NCBI GenBank assembly: GCA_019155185.1
Contig: CM032802.1
Location: 7,664,501-7,728,500 of the forward strand
Origin: Beaufortia kweichowensis
Lineage: Eukaryota > Chordata > Actinopteri > Cypriniformes > Gastromyzontidae
Direction: 5' to 3'
Length of the DNA: 64,000 nucleotides
Shown here: one piece after another, positions 14,701-29,700 of the stretch
Layout of the letters: each line of letters starts with the position of its first letter
How positions within the stretch are numbered: the stretch's first letter is position 1
Program-made: the position numbers and the translations under genes
The notes under the pieces: generated by a model
What the model was told of the DNA's origin: nothing
Databases searched by the model: none
Seen by the model: the letters and a program-made list of their open reading frames with translations, nothing else

Positions 14701-17700
14701 AACTGCTGAGCGTGACTACAAGTAATTAGCGAGAAAGAAAAGAGACACATGACTAAACAAATAATAGGGAAGACACAGCTGATTGGGAAAGAGGCAGAAG
14801 AATATGAAAGGGACTAGAAAACTGCAAGGAAAATCAGATATACAGTAAAGCAGTTTATATTCAAAAGCATGCTGTGAGACTGTAAGAACTGTCCTTTGAA
14901 AGAAATTTTCAGGATTACAGAGTTAAAATTAAGATCTACTGACACCATCTGCTGTACAACTGTTTATTACAACAGAAAAATATCTCATGCGTGACAGTTA
15001 TAGACAAAAATATACAATATGATTCTTCTGTCAAGAACTTAAAACTCTTTTGTTCTAAAGGTGAATCCAGTTAAAAGTTTAGACAAAATTGACAAAAATG
15101 TTTCTTGTGATCTTACTTTTTTTTTAAATCTGAAGGTGTATATTTAAATGATTGAAATTACTTTGTAGACAAAAACATAATTAATATCTTTAATTAGAAA
15201 AGTAAAATTTGATTAAAAATATTTATGAAAAGGATTACTTGGACTAAATAATAAATAAAAAGCAGCCAATAAGAGTTTAGCATAGATAGAAATTGATTCA
15301 GTGTTGTTTAAAATGCTTTCCAGGTTGAGACCTCGAGAAGCTGGATGATAAAATGTCAAGAGATTGATTTTACAAATTATAGACAGAGCGTGACAACTTT
15401 AGAAGAAAGTTGACGCTCAAATATAACATAGTGTTTATTTATTTTGGATGTTTCTTCATGGTTTTGATGAGTTTACTAATATTCTAAAATGCAGAAAAAA
15501 TCTAAACAACAGCGAATAAGTGTTTCCAAACTTTTGAATGGTACTGTATATCACATGATTAAATGTTGCAATAGTTTGAACTGTATAGTTTTTAAGGTGT
15601 CTAGCTAACTGAGATCTTACCTTGAAGGCATATTTGCGGCTAATGTGATCTTCAGGTCCCACAGGAGAGATGGTATAGCTGGGCAGAGGGATGCTTCCCA
15701 ACACTGACTCTTCACGGCTGTCTGTGGGGTAAAATACACCCAGTGTTCAGTGTAGTTTCAATCTTTAGCTCACAATTCTCTTTGTCTTTCTCTCTCGCTC
15801 TTCCTTCCTGCAGTCCAGCTTAACCCGTCTTACTCACACCACTATAATAACATCCACCCAATTCACACATTCAACACCGTGTTCTGCCCTGACCGTTTCT
15901 TTCCAGAGTGGTGGCGAGTGAGTGTTTATGTGCGGGTGTGTCTCCAACACAGATTGTGTTCTGGGTTGATAAGTGATAAGGGTGGCTGGATTAGGACGTA
16001 GTGTGTTAAAAATACTTCAAGGTGGTTTGAAGGAGAGATTCCAGAGCGAGACAGGTCACTTATATGAGCGAGCGAGAGGGTGGAGGGGATGTCTGAGGCA
16101 TGGAAAAGCAGTCTGGCTGAAGAATAAAGATATATTACACCCCATAATAGACACATGGGCAAAACAAACACTATTGAATTTATCACACGGTAAAAGAAAG
16201 AGAGAGAAATGAACACATTTGCTGTAAAGAAGACAACTAGGTTAAGTATTATTTTCCATTAATGCAGCTCTGCTCCTTTATTCTAACACAAACAAGGTTC
16301 AAGATAAAGCTTTGATCAAAGAAACGTTGCATAATCAGAGTAACCCAAAAACATCACATTAATTTCCATGAGTTAACTGCTTTTAGACTTTTTCTAAATG
16401 TGTCATGGCAAACCCTGGGGACAGTGCAGATCTAAAAGTATAAATAAACACCAGCTCCGAACAAACAATAATGATTCTTTTTGATAGTTCAAAAGAAATA
16501 AAAGATTTGACAAGCTTGTAAAAGGTATGTTCACACATGTTTAATATTTGTGTTGGTTGATATGTGGTAGTCACTGAAATGCATCACTGCTTATTAGTTA
16601 GTTACTTAAACTCATCGCAACTTCATCACTGCAAACACACAAGAGTTGTTTGAGTCTGTGTACATCTTTGATTCTGTTTGATGTTCGGTACAAAAACTCA
16701 CCTTTGTAATAGAAGAGGCAATAATCAGCCAGAACGAACCATTTCCTCTTCCACAGTCGCATCCCTGAGCTGTCCTGAAAGTACAAAGCAACGCACACTG
16801 ATGACTAAACACACAGTTGAAGTCAAACACAGCACATGGGGAAACAAAGAGATTTCAAACACACATTTCACAGCACTTCTTCCTGAAGCACCAGCTCAAC
16901 TGTCAGATAAACTAAAGACTTTTATTGAAGATTATCTGTGTAGTTTTCATAATGCTATGTTTGTGTTCGCTGTGTTTCAATGACCCGATCCTATCACAAG
17001 TAGTCATCATATCCTGATTCATATCAAACGTAAGCTCAAAAATCAATAAACAAGCTTGTTAATTCTCTCACCTGTTTGTACAGCCATCCACGCACCATCA
17101 CAGGAACACTTGGATTCCTTTTTATGGCATTGTCCCGTTTGCCAAAGCTATGGACCCTTGATCCACTGGACTTAGATCCCTGTCAGACACACACACACAG
17201 AAAACGGCCCGACGAAATTGAAATCTCATTCATCATCCATTACCCCAGACCATCTGCCAGAGGTGCACAGCTGATCTCCGAAACCATCCGCTGGCATTTA
17301 CTGGGCACAGCGGCGTATGCTTACATGCTGCCCGTAACTCACACATGCCACTGTGCTAATACACCTCATACATCACCACCACACGCCATAGATGCCAATG
17401 ACAAGAGCTATAAGGGTTCATTCATCTAGAATAGCCCAAATGCAGGCGGAAGATGACACGGGCAGAGATCCTGCTGGTGCATTTGTCTGTGTCTTATACT
17501 TAGACTTGAGTTTCTTTTATTCATGCTTATGAAAAGAGTGTTATAGTCCTTTTATTTTAATGAGATAATGTTATAATATTACCAAGGCATCTGATACAGA
17601 CATCATTATGCAACAACTACATTCATAGCAAAGGTCTAGATTGTTAGATCAACAGAAATAATCAATAGTAAATGGATGTAAGGCAAACAGGACATGCTGC

Positions 17701-20700
17701 TTTTAAATAATATGCTGTCTTTATCATATCTACACAAATATTCTCAAGTGGTTTGAAAGCTGCCATTTCACATCCACCTAAAAATTGTAACTATTATTTA
17801 CTCATTCTCATGATGTTGCACCCTTTTTGTGTGTTTTAGTGATCAAAAATCGACTTTTGGGCAATTCAATGCAAATGTCAACATTAAAATAAAGATTTAC
17901 CCCATAAGGGTATTTGAAGATTTTAAAAGGTTTTTAAAGCATTGTTTTTATGTTTAAGGCATAATTCATAATTCATAGTCAGGTAAAGTCCATAGTCCAA
18001 AGTCCATCCATAACAGTCTATATGAGCACATGAAAAAAACTGAAATATTTTATGTTTTTTGAAGAGTCTCTTCTCCATTTGTTGGGTATTATTGCTTCTG
18101 GTTTGTGTATTTTAATTCACAGAAATCCTACAAAGCATGTTGCCTCTCAAAAACGTGTTCATTTCTGTCACATCTTTTTAATACACATTTTTTTAATAGA
18201 TATCTCGCGTAGACTGATATTTTTCTGATGTCTGGACTTAATTAACAGGGCTTTACTAAAATATATACTGGTAATAAATACATTATTTTAGAAATCATAT
18301 TTAAAGTTCTGACTAAAAATGTCCCCTCCATAATGCTAGAATTCTTGTTTTGCCTTCCACAGAAAATAAGAGCATATGCAACAACAAGTGGTTGAGTAAA
18401 TAATGAATAATACTTTATAAATGTTATGTCTGAGTAAACTGTTCCCTTTAAATATTAAAAAGGAAGTTTGTCATGATGCATCACATCCCAAAGAACAGAC
18501 AGCACACACACACTGACTGCACCCAATCACTCACGAGACGTTTCATCTGCCTTCTGTGAGTGTTCACTCTTGAGCTCTGCTCACTCTCTGTTTATGTCAC
18601 CAGCACAGGGGGATTGTCGCCTCGGCCCACAAGAATAAACACTCTAATTAGCAGAACAAATGTTAACCAAGCATGAGGAACAATCTGCGACAGGAGTCTT
18701 GTCAAGCTAACTCGTCTGTCTCGGCATAGTCTCTTGATAATGACTGCAGATATTAAACAGATTGTGTGACATATATAACTTTATGTTAGGAGCTTGCTTT
18801 AACATAAATCACACTTTAACATGATTTATTGTTCAGTAAGGTGAACAAACAATCTGTAAGGTCAGAATACAGAGGTTGTGGTTGATCTTAAAAGCTAAAA
18901 CCTCTGGAGAAATCTCTGGAGAAGAGCAGGAACAGGTGTCAGAGATCAGATGAACCTGCATTACTATGTGTGGAATGGATCAGAGATGAGCTACAACAAA
19001 AAATGTCCCACTACCCTTAGTTATTACTCCAACAATAACAATATATAGCTTGCTAGTTTTCAGGTATACAAAAGAATTAATACGCTGAATGATTTTATCA
19101 CGAAAATGATACAAATTTGAAAAGTTAAACAGTAAAGACAAGGTGCTAAAAACTATTTTGTTGGCTTTACCAAAAACATTAGAAGGCATTAACGGGATAG
19201 CTTAAACAAAATTTAATAAATGATTTAATCATTTTCACAGCCTTATGTTATATAATAAAATAAATGAAAGAATGTTGATAACCAAATAACATTGGACCTC
19301 ACTGACCTCAATTTTATGGACACAAAATGACATTTCTCAAAATATCATCTTTTGTGTTACACGGAAGAAAGATGTTTTGAATGACATGAGGGTGAATAAA
19401 TGATGACAGAAAAAAAAGTTTTTCTATCTACTGACCTTTGACCCTGAAGTGGTGTCCACAGTGGAAGAGGTGACAGCTGTGGAGGCCTCACTGACGGTGC
19501 TGGAGGGCCGTGTGCTCGTCTGCGGCTGCTTTAGCATCCGTTTGTCCGTCCTGCAGAGAAGAGTACAAGATGTCCGTCTGCCCTTAGAATCATCTTTATG
19601 ATCGTAGAATGATCATATGACAATTACATTTCATATATGTAACCAAAGAACTGGGCCATAAACAACATAGACAATACGTTGGAAAGTATCTGCATCCTCA
19701 ATGACCCACTCTTTTAATGACTGAATTTTTCCTTAAAGAAAATCACAGAAATGATCCATATACTGTTACTACATGACAAGACTCAAGCGTTAAGCCGTAG
19801 CTTTTCTTCTCCAGAATTTCACATCAGTATTAAAGTCATGTAGACTTCTTAATAGTCGAAAACTCGCATGTGGTGTGTTGAGCCAAGGGTAAAATCATGG
19901 CATTTAAATACTTACATAGTGTATTTAATGTTATGCAAAAAAATACACAATACGAAGAATCCAACCATCATGTTTTACAGTATATTTACAGTAGAAAGGT
20001 AGTCATTGTAGTTGATATAACTATGTTTAATGGACTTAGACAGTGACAACCAGATGATCTAGCATTGTAACGCATGAGTATTTGCTCTGTCTATCACAAA
20101 TTCACAGTGGAGATGCACAGTACCTGTTTGTATCTCAAAGGCTCACTTCAAAAAGCTTTTTGTACATTGCTTTTGCTGTTTTGTGTCAAGTACAATTGCT
20201 CATAATTAGATTGAGAATGATCTTTCTCTCAAGTGTTTACAGGCACAGATGCCAAATTAAATCCCCCAAACAGTCAACACAAAGCAGTGAAAATATATCT
20301 TATTAAACTTTATATTCTGATTGTCACAGAGATTCTGTGACGAGAGACTTTTATTTTGAAAGAGCCCTCAAAAACCCAGACATTCACACTCAAGCACACA
20401 TACATATTATTTACTTAACATCTCTGCTTGCAAATTTACATCTTAATGCAGAAATGTTGGTAGTTCATCGGTGTGTGTGTTGTTTGAGATTGAACATTGT
20501 CATTGTCATTGTTTTTGGTGGAATATGTTTTATGTTAAGGTTGTTGTGTTTGCATGTGGGAAAATGAACAGAACAAGTTTTCATGTTAAATGTTTATTTC
20601 TTGGCTTAAACATATAAATTTACACACACACAGTTTTACTTACGTACTGATTCACCATCTCTGTCAAAGCAGTTAAAAATAGTCCAAGCAGAACCACTTA

Positions 20701-23700
20701 GAATATAATGTTCTTTTTGTGCATTCTGTTCCCATGCCACTGGAAGGCTTCAGTCCAACTGTTTAGTTGAGTAGGGGAGTTCTAAGAACTCAAATTTAAT
20801 GAATTATTTCAATGAATGTTATTTTGGGGTTATTTATAAATATTGCTTTGAACTTTTATATAATTTCTAAAATAATATTAGTTTACCTTTTCTGTTGTTT
20901 AAACACAGCTCAATTATTTTACTGTTAAGTTCTATTTTACCTTTTTCTTTTCTTTGGTTTTACTCCCCTGTAGGAGGGCTTAACATATTTAATGGCTGCT
21001 GTAAGATTGCTCAGGGCTTGTTGAGTGAGTGTTTGTAACAGACTTAAGGAAAATATTGAAGTGATTGGACCATTTGACTGGTTTAGCCAAACACTTGTAT
21101 TATATAAATTTTTCTTCCTTTCTTCACCATTTAATGGAGTTATCGTTTTGGAACACTTGTTTTGTTTGTTTGTTTTTGGATTTTTGGAATTTTTGTTTTG
21201 TTTTGGTGACAAGGACTTGTGATACCACCTGCACCTCATTGGGATCCAGATGTACTGGCAATTCTGGTAAATAAACACCTTTCCGTCACCCAGTTTATTT
21301 TCGCCTCCATCCCTTGGTACATCCCAGTCAGGGAACACCCTGACTCAAAACCACATTTGGTGTCAGAAGTTTTGTGTATTTTTGTACCACTGAGGTGACG
21401 TGAACATCTTTACCGCCTGTTGCCGTCATGCCTCCCAAAAACGAGGAAACAGCCTGATGAAACCATGAGCCTGATGTTGAAGAGGGTGCATTCGGGAAAA
21501 TCCACAACAAGGGGTGCAGCCAGTGACCGTGTGACTGGATCTGATTTATCACTGCTTTAGCTGAAATGTTCAAGTCCTTTATGGAATTTCAAAAGGAACG
21601 TGATGAGCGATATGACAGAGAAACCGTGAGGAGAGAACAACATTTTAAAGTGCTTAATCACCACGTCCACCCAGATGCAACTTGATATGGGTATCCGTCT
21701 TGGAGATGGCACCAACAAGCCTGGGCCAAGGGTGATAGATCGAGATCCTCATCTAGCAAGACTGGAGGACACTGATGACATTGAGCACTACTTATTAACA
21801 TTTTGAAAGACTAGCAAAAAGTTTACCAATGGCCTAAAGAGGACTGGGCTATACGTCTGATACCACTGCTTACTGGTAAGGCCAGATCTGCATTTGTTGC
21901 AATGGACCCTGCTCTCACGCAAAAATTATGATGCTGTGAAGACTGCATTACTGAAGAAGTATGAGATCAATGCTGAGACTTAGACAAAGATTCATAACCT
22001 AAATTCTCCTGCTGATGAATCACCTCAGGAACTTTACACCCCGATTGAAAGACTTATTTTGCAAAGTGGGTTAACTACAATATCAGTACTAAGGAGGAAA
22101 TAATGGAGACCCTTGTGCTGGAACAGTACCCTCACAGTCTTGTATTCAGAGGTGAGAACATGGGTGAGAGCATGAGCCAGCTACTGCTAAAGAGGCTGCT
22201 AGCCTCGTGGAGTCTTCCTACATCACAGCCCATAAAAAGAGCAGGCAGTTTTAAGCTATGCAGGCATGCTGTCTTCGACCAGAGGTAAGTCTGAGAGGGT
22301 ATATGGGTTGTTCAAATTCTCAATCTAAAATTCTTAAAGTTACACAAGCTAAACCCAATACTTTAGATACATCTTTGCAAGGTGTTACTAAGGAAGATGT
22401 TGTGTGCTTTCATTGTGGTCAGCCAGGCCATACTAGACCTCTCTGCCCCTAAAAAGAAACCCAAAACAGCAAGCCTTTGTTATGTGCCCCATTCAGTGCA
22501 GTCACCCTCCATGAAATTTAATTCACAACCTGTAATATCTGTTTTGTTAAATGGTAAACCAGTTTTAGCTCTGGTGGACACTGGTTGTACATACACGCTA
22601 GTGCAGAGCAAATATGTGCCTAGACAAGACTGGATTGATACTGAGACAGTTACTGTGTGTTGTGTACATGGTCATAACACTCCATTGCCCACAGCTGAAG
22701 TATATATTGAAGTCTTGAATCAGTCATATCTTATGAAGGTGGGAATTGCTGAGGCTCTGCCTTATCCCATACTGCTAGGTACAGATATGCCAGTATTGCC
22801 TGAGTTAGTGCAGGATACAGCATGGTGTGGGTAGTTACACTCCAGCTCAGTCAAAGCAGATGACACAGACAGTACTTGACTCAGAACCTGATGATACTTT
22901 GCAAACCTTGCCTTTTAACACCGCTGATATTGAGGCTGAATCAGGGCCAACACTAGACAACAGGTTGCAACAGCGTAGAGAGTGGGTAGAAGGATTGATT
23001 GACACTCCAGAATATGCTGTTCAGGATGTTGATGAACCTGAGTTATGTGAAGCAGATATTATCATTCCAAATGATCTAGCCAAACTTCAGAGAAGATCCA
23101 ACACTAGCTGTATGTTTGGATCGGGTTAAACAGACACATGGCACTGATGTGTCTGATGGTCGCTTCCTGTTGAAACATGAACTCCTATATAGGCAGACTA
23201 AGCATGGAGATCTTCAGTTGGTGGTCCCTAAAACACAGAGAGCAGAGGTGCTAGAATTGGGTCATTCCATCCCTTGGTCAGGTCATTTAGGTTTCACTAA
23301 GACTTGCCTGAGAATATCAAAGAGATTTTATTGGCCCAGAATGTACACAGACATTAAAGAATACTGTCAGACATGCCCTGAATGTCAGCTCACTACTGGT
23401 CATGTTCAGCATCGCTTATTCACTCATTCCTTTACCTGTTGTGGATGTACCCTTTGAGAGAATAGGGGTAGATGTTGTTGGACCGCTTGAAAGAAGTCAG
23501 GCAGGGCACAGGTTCATTCTGGTAATTTCAGATTATGCCACAAGATACCTGAAGCATACCCCTTAAGAGATGTTACTGCCAAACAAATAGCTTCAGCATT
23601 GTTGAGGGTTTTTCCCAGGTAGGCATACCAAAAGAGGTTCTGACAGACCAGGGTACTAACTTTATGAGTCGTTACACTGTACCAAATTTACCAACTCTTG

Positions 23701-26700
23701 GGTATTAAGAGAATAAGAACAACTCCATATCACCCTCAGACAGATGGTCTTGTTGAGCGATTCAATCAAACTCTAAAGAATATGTTAAAGAAGTTTGTTT
23801 CAGAAACGGGCAAAGACTGGGACAAATGGCTGCCATACCTCCTCCTTTGCATACAGAGAAGTTCCTCAGGCATCAACAGGATTCTCTCGTTTGAACTGCT
23901 TTATGCTCACCAGGTCAGAGGTCCCCTGGATATCCTGAAAGAGAGCTGGGAAGCAGTTGGTGGATCAAAGAAGGAAAACATCCTCACCTATGTGATGAAA
24001 ATGAGGAGAAACTTAAACACACCACTGCTCTTGCCAGAGAAAACCTGATACAGTCAGCGCAGAAACGCTGGTATGATAAGACAGCAAGATCAATGAGCTT
24101 GAGCCAGGTGAAGACGTCCTGTTACTGCTCCCAACATCTGAGAATAAACTGCTGGCAATGTGGCAAGGCCCATACCAGGTACAAAGATCCAGTAACTTAT
24201 GAGATCAAAATTCCCTCACAGCTAAACCGCTGCAAGTATTTCATGTCAACATGTTAAAGAAGTGGCACTTACGACAACGTCCAGTGCAACCAGAAAAAGG
24301 ACACTGTTGCTGCCATGATGGTGAGAGATGTGCAAGGACAGGAAGAAGTGGAAGAGCAATACTTGCCCACACGACTCGGAGACACCAAATTGAACTTACA
24401 ACACCTAACTGATGACCAGAGACATCAGCTATTAAAATGCATACCTGATCAGCTTTTATGAATTACTCCTGGCAAGACAGAAGTAGTTAACCATTCCATT
24501 TATCTCAAAGACACCAAACCTATCCGTCCAGCCACCTTACCGTGTCCCAGAGAAACTTCTATCAGGTTATGAAGGAGGAATTGCAAATGATGCAACAGCT
24601 TGGAGTTATTGAGCCCTCTACAAGCAGAGTGGAGCAGTCCAATTGTGTTGGTGCCAAAGAAGGATGGTACCCTACGGTTCTGCTTAGATTTCAGGAAGCT
24701 GAACAGCATCAGTAAATTTGATCCATACCCAATGCCAAGAGTGGATGAACTAGTGGAAAGACTGGGAAGGGCAAAGTTCCTAACTACTTTGGATTTGTGC
24801 AAAGGATATTGGCAGGGGTACCACTCAAACCTGAATGTAAGGAGTTAACTGCCTTCAAACACCCTTTGGCCACTTCCATTTCTCTGTTCTTCCATTTGGC
24901 CTACATGGAGCCCCAGCTACATTCCAAAAGAATGATGGATCATATTCTGCGTGGTACAGAGGAGTATGCTGCAGCTTACTTGGATGACATCATCATTTTC
25001 AGCCATAACTGGGAAAACCATCTAACACATCTTAAGGAAGTTCTGACTCGGATCAAAACTGCAGGATTAACCATTAGTCCTGATAAATGTGCCCTTGCTT
25101 TTGTGTTAGATCACGGAGTGATCCGCCCTCAGGTGGGTAAGGTTAGGCAATCAAGGAAGCAGTACGGCCTGTGTGCGAAGAAACAGGTTAGATCTTTCTT
25201 GGTCTTGTTGGTTGGTAAAGCCAGGGCAATTGCTCTAACAAACTTGACCAAAAAAAGAGTCAGCCTAACAACGTTGTATGGACTGATAACTGTGAAAGCC
25301 TTTAAAGACTTGAAAAATGCACTGTGCCAAGAACCGGGTACTCATTGAGTCAGATTTTGACAAACTGTTTATAGTACAGGCGGATGCCTCCCAAGAGGGC
25401 ATTGGTGCTGTGCTACTTCAACAGGAACAAGAACAGCTCAAAGTTGTATACATCAGTAGGAAACTCCTGCCCAGAGAGAAATTATTCTACGGTTGAAAAG
25501 GAATGCCTTGCTGTGAAGTGGGCTTGGATTCTTTGAAGTATTATTTACTTGGACGAAATTTCAATTAGAGACTGACCACAGAGCATTGGCCTGGTTAGGC
25601 CATTATGAGAGACACTAATGCTTTACAAGGTGGTTCCTGGCCATGCAACCATTTGACTTTGAAGTCTTATACAGGTCGGGTTCACAAAATTGCACTGCAG
25701 ACTATCTCTCAAAAGGACACCGCAGGCGGTGTCTGGAGAGGAGAAATGTCACAGAGATTCTGTGACGAGAGACTTTATTTTGAAAATGAGCCCTCAAAAC
25801 CCAACATTTCACACTCAAGCACACATACATATTATTTACTTAACATCTCTGCTTAAAATTTACATCTTAATGCAGAAATGTTGGTAGTTCCATCGGTGTG
25901 TGTTGTTTGAGATTTGAACATTGTCATTGTCATTGTTTTGGTGGAATATGTTTTTATGTTAAGGTTGTTGTGTTTGCATGTGGGAAATGAACAGAACAAG
26001 TTTTCATGTTAAAATGTTTATTTCTTGGCTTAAACATATAAATTTACACACACACAGTTTTACTTCACGTACTGATTCACCATCTCTGTCAAAGCAGTTA
26101 AAAATAGTCCAAGCAGAACCACTTAGAATATAATGTTCTTTTTGTGCATTCTGTTCCCCGCCCACTGGAAGCCAGTCCAACTGTTTAGTTGAGTAGGGAG
26201 TTCTAAGAACTCAAATTTAATGAATTATTTCAATGAATGTTATTTTGGGGTTATTTATAAATATTGCTTTGAACTTTTATATAATTTCTAAAATAATATT
26301 AGTTTACCTTTTCTGTTGTTTAAACACAGCTCAATTATTTTACTGTTAAGTTCTATTTTACCCCTTTTTCTTTTTCTTTGGTTTACTCCCTGTAGGAGGG
26401 GCTTAACATATTTAATGGCTGCTGTAAGATTGCTCAGGGCTTGTTGAGTGAGTGTTTGTAACAGACTTAAGGAAAATATTGAAGTGATTGGACCATTTGA
26501 CTGGTTTAGCCAAACACTTGTATTATATAAATTTTTCTTCCTTTCTTCACCATTTAATGGAGTTATCGTTTTGGAACACTTGTTTTGTTTGTTTGTTTTT
26601 GGATTTTTGGAATTTTTGTTTTGTTTTGGTGACAAGGACTTGTGATACCACCTGCACCTCATTGGGATCCAGATGTACTGGCAATTCTGGTAAATAAACA

Positions 26701-29700
26701 CCTTTCCGTCACCCAGTTTATTTTCGCCTCCATCCCTTGGTACATCCCAGTCAGGGAACACCCTGACTCAAAACCACACTGATCAACACGTTTTCAATTT
26801 TTTTTTATTCTGCATTAGGTTATGCATTAGTCAGGCATATTTAAAGAGCACTGATAAAAGCCACTGCCTGGAAGGCTCTGTGTTCAATACCTAAAACTGT
26901 TTTAAATGAACCGTTTTATATCTTGACATCAGATTATATTAGATATTCTATTTCTGTTTGATATTTCCCCCAACTTTAAAACATCAACTTCTGGCACACA
27001 GAAAGACTACAATAAAGTTAAGTAAATATTCTTCTCTGAACTACATCATTAAAATGATCAGAGCTGACAAGTTTCTCCAGTTACTTATCAAAACCACTGA
27101 AGTGAATATGTTTCTTTCTTTAGTTATATTTGCGTCAACTACAAACTATTCACGCAATTAAAGCATCTACCAATAAAACGCCTCATTTCACAATCCCAGC
27201 TGGCATAATTACAAAGGAAAACAGCTTCAAGGACTACAACTTTTGCTTATCACAATCTACATCCTACACGACATTGACGGTTGGGCTCTGAATGCACCGT
27301 TGACTGTCATCCTACAACGACCTTGAGCACTTTGAAGTACGTCAGATCACAAGACAAAGGAAAGACAACATTTCCTCTTGTGGCGTAAAAGAGTCATCTT
27401 CCCAGCCTCCCACACCTGTAAATCCTTAAATACTGCACATCATAAAAATGTAACGACAGTATAACCCAAACTGCTACCATTAAAACATTTATGACCTATG
27501 ATCGTTCAAAGTTTCAGCAGATTTATCTTATGTAAGAGTCAGCAGGGAGATAGCAAAGGAAACATCACAGCAAGACTCTAACACTTGGATTCTTGAAACA
27601 GATGGTCAGACGTGCAAAAAGCCAACATACATACTGTAAGGAACTAAAAAACACACAGTGTATTCGCAGGAAGAAGCTGCGAGTAAGCTATGCACACTGT
27701 ATCATTACAGTCATGAAGAATCTGTAGGCAGTGAGCGCTGAAACCTCTCCAGCACCTCTCATTCAATGGCTCTTAGTGAAGGTGTGCGAAAAAACATCGG
27801 CACTGACACCAAAAAATAAATGTTGGCTTTTAACCAGGAACCATACTACAAATAAAAGCAGCAGTAAAGGCCAGTTCACATCAAGAAAGATAACTATAAA
27901 GATAAATATGACAATAACTATGTAAAAGATAACGTTATATTTATTCTAAGCCTGTGTGCTGCAATTTTTTATTTTAAATGCACAAGCCCAATAAAGGAAA
28001 AAATCACATTAAAGTGAACCCAATGATATCTTGGTTGTGGTGTGGACTATTCTAAGTTATTGTTATAGTTTTGACCTTAATGTGAATAGACCTGTACAGA
28101 CAAAGTTTTATATCTTACATCTTTAAATGACCCAGCCTGTGAAAACCAGCTAATTTTCTGTGAATTACTGTTTTATAAAAAAAAAAATCACTGTGCATAA
28201 TGTAAAGAACATTCTTTAATATCTTTAATATTAATATCAAATATTTAATATCAAACTTAAATGGTCCTAAACGCATAATTAGATTATGAGACTTTAGCCT
28301 GGTTTTCACAAACAGGGTCACAAATGTTGCTGTAATCTTTTTGTACTCCAGCTAAGCTGTAACATGCTGTTCACATAATCAAGATATTTCAATGCACAAA
28401 AGAACGTCTTTACTTAAAATAATTTTTGGGAGAAAAATGTAATAATACTGAAAATGCCAGACAGTTTCAGGTATTGATCCTGTCTGTATCAAAAAAACTA
28501 CAGGATGAGTTAAAATCCAATGATTTGGGTTGCTGGGTTTTGCAAAAACTTTAAGCAAGTTTAAAAATGTCTGACTAAATGCTTTTACTAAATAATTAAA
28601 TAAAGCTGTCAAAAACCAGAACATCAAATAAGTTATGTGACATTTCTGAAAGCACTTGTATAATGTACAGCGGTGGGCATATTATATAAGAACCAGAGCA
28701 CAAATTAGTTCTTTCCAGCAGATGCCAGAGCTGCTGATACATTAAGAGCTACTGACACATCACCTGCGTTTCTCATTCACCCACACAGCTGTTAATGAAA
28801 TGCATCCATTAGGATGTGGCCTCCCGCTCGCCGACAGACGCTAATAGAAACTCATGCTTTGTGATGTACACGTTAATATGAGCTGCATTTAGACAGATCA
28901 AAGTTAGAGAAAGCATGTAGATGTTGAAATGATCTTTAAGATATTTAATTTATGCAAAGAACAAGGGGCTGTGGTATTGTGTAACATTATTGTTATTTTT
29001 CAATTCCCTTACATGATAAATACTTGACAGATTACGGATTATAGACAGATGTGGTGCGTCTATATATATATCTTGTGCTTCTCCGCAGATGAGCATGTCA
29101 TTAGCATGACAATCATTTTTCTGAGCATTACAAGTCATGTGCTCGGTTCTGTTCATGTTTGAGAACAGACAGCTGTAACGTAAATTAGAACTTGACATGA
29201 GAGGGATCTGTTAAAAGAGTGACACTACTGACAAATGCCAACAGAGACATCTGATACCGAAGTCAGCTGGACCCTTCCAACTTTGTACCTACCAACATAT
29301 AGATCATTTAATGTCAGCAGTCTTAAACAAATGTATGAAGTCAGGGATCTGTCAGTAACTAAACCTGGCAACCCATTATATTTTATGTGTATAATCTTGT
29401 AAATATTGCATATTGCATGCTTGTGGTACACTGATCGGTGGTAAATATACTGTATTGCCAATAGGAAATAAAATAAAATGTACACAAAACAGGTCACTGT
29501 GAATACACAAAAAAAAAACTGATTTAAAATGTGCAGCATCCATAAATACAGATGGTGGGTAGATTTTGAAACTGACTTTAGGGTGTAAGAACATTTTTTA
29601 AACAAGAGATTACATTGAGATGCTGGCTTGAGACAGGATGTAAAGAGAACTGAACCAAAAATGACCTACATAACAAACATTACTACAAGCAAAGGAGAAA

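Larger units (their letters stand above)
10706..15620. other. plekha7: Plekha7 intron 8 (4.9 kb)
   Basis: AT-rich. Contains the palindromic repeat at 12994-13306 and the interspersed repeat at 15060-15550. A 148-codon plus-strand frame at 10859-11305 is Lys/Ile/Asn-rich and looks fortuitous. Confidence 0.6.
20322..26778 (+). mobile_element. Full-length Ty3/gypsy LTR retrotransposon, Gmr1-like, in plekha7 intron 4
   Basis: A 6457-bp element with direct LTRs at 20322-21355 and 25747-26778, each beginning TGTCAC and ending CCACA. It is flanked by perfect CTGAT duplications at 20317-20321 and 26779-26783. Order inside: primer site, gag with SCAN-like region, CCHC knuckle, protease, integrase, reverse transcriptase, RNase H, polypurine tract. 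Integrase before RT is unusual for Ty3/gypsy and marks the Gmr1-like group of deuterostomes. The frames are interrupted at many points, so this copy as written is non-autonomous. It is opposite in orientation to plekha7. Confidence 0.93.
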
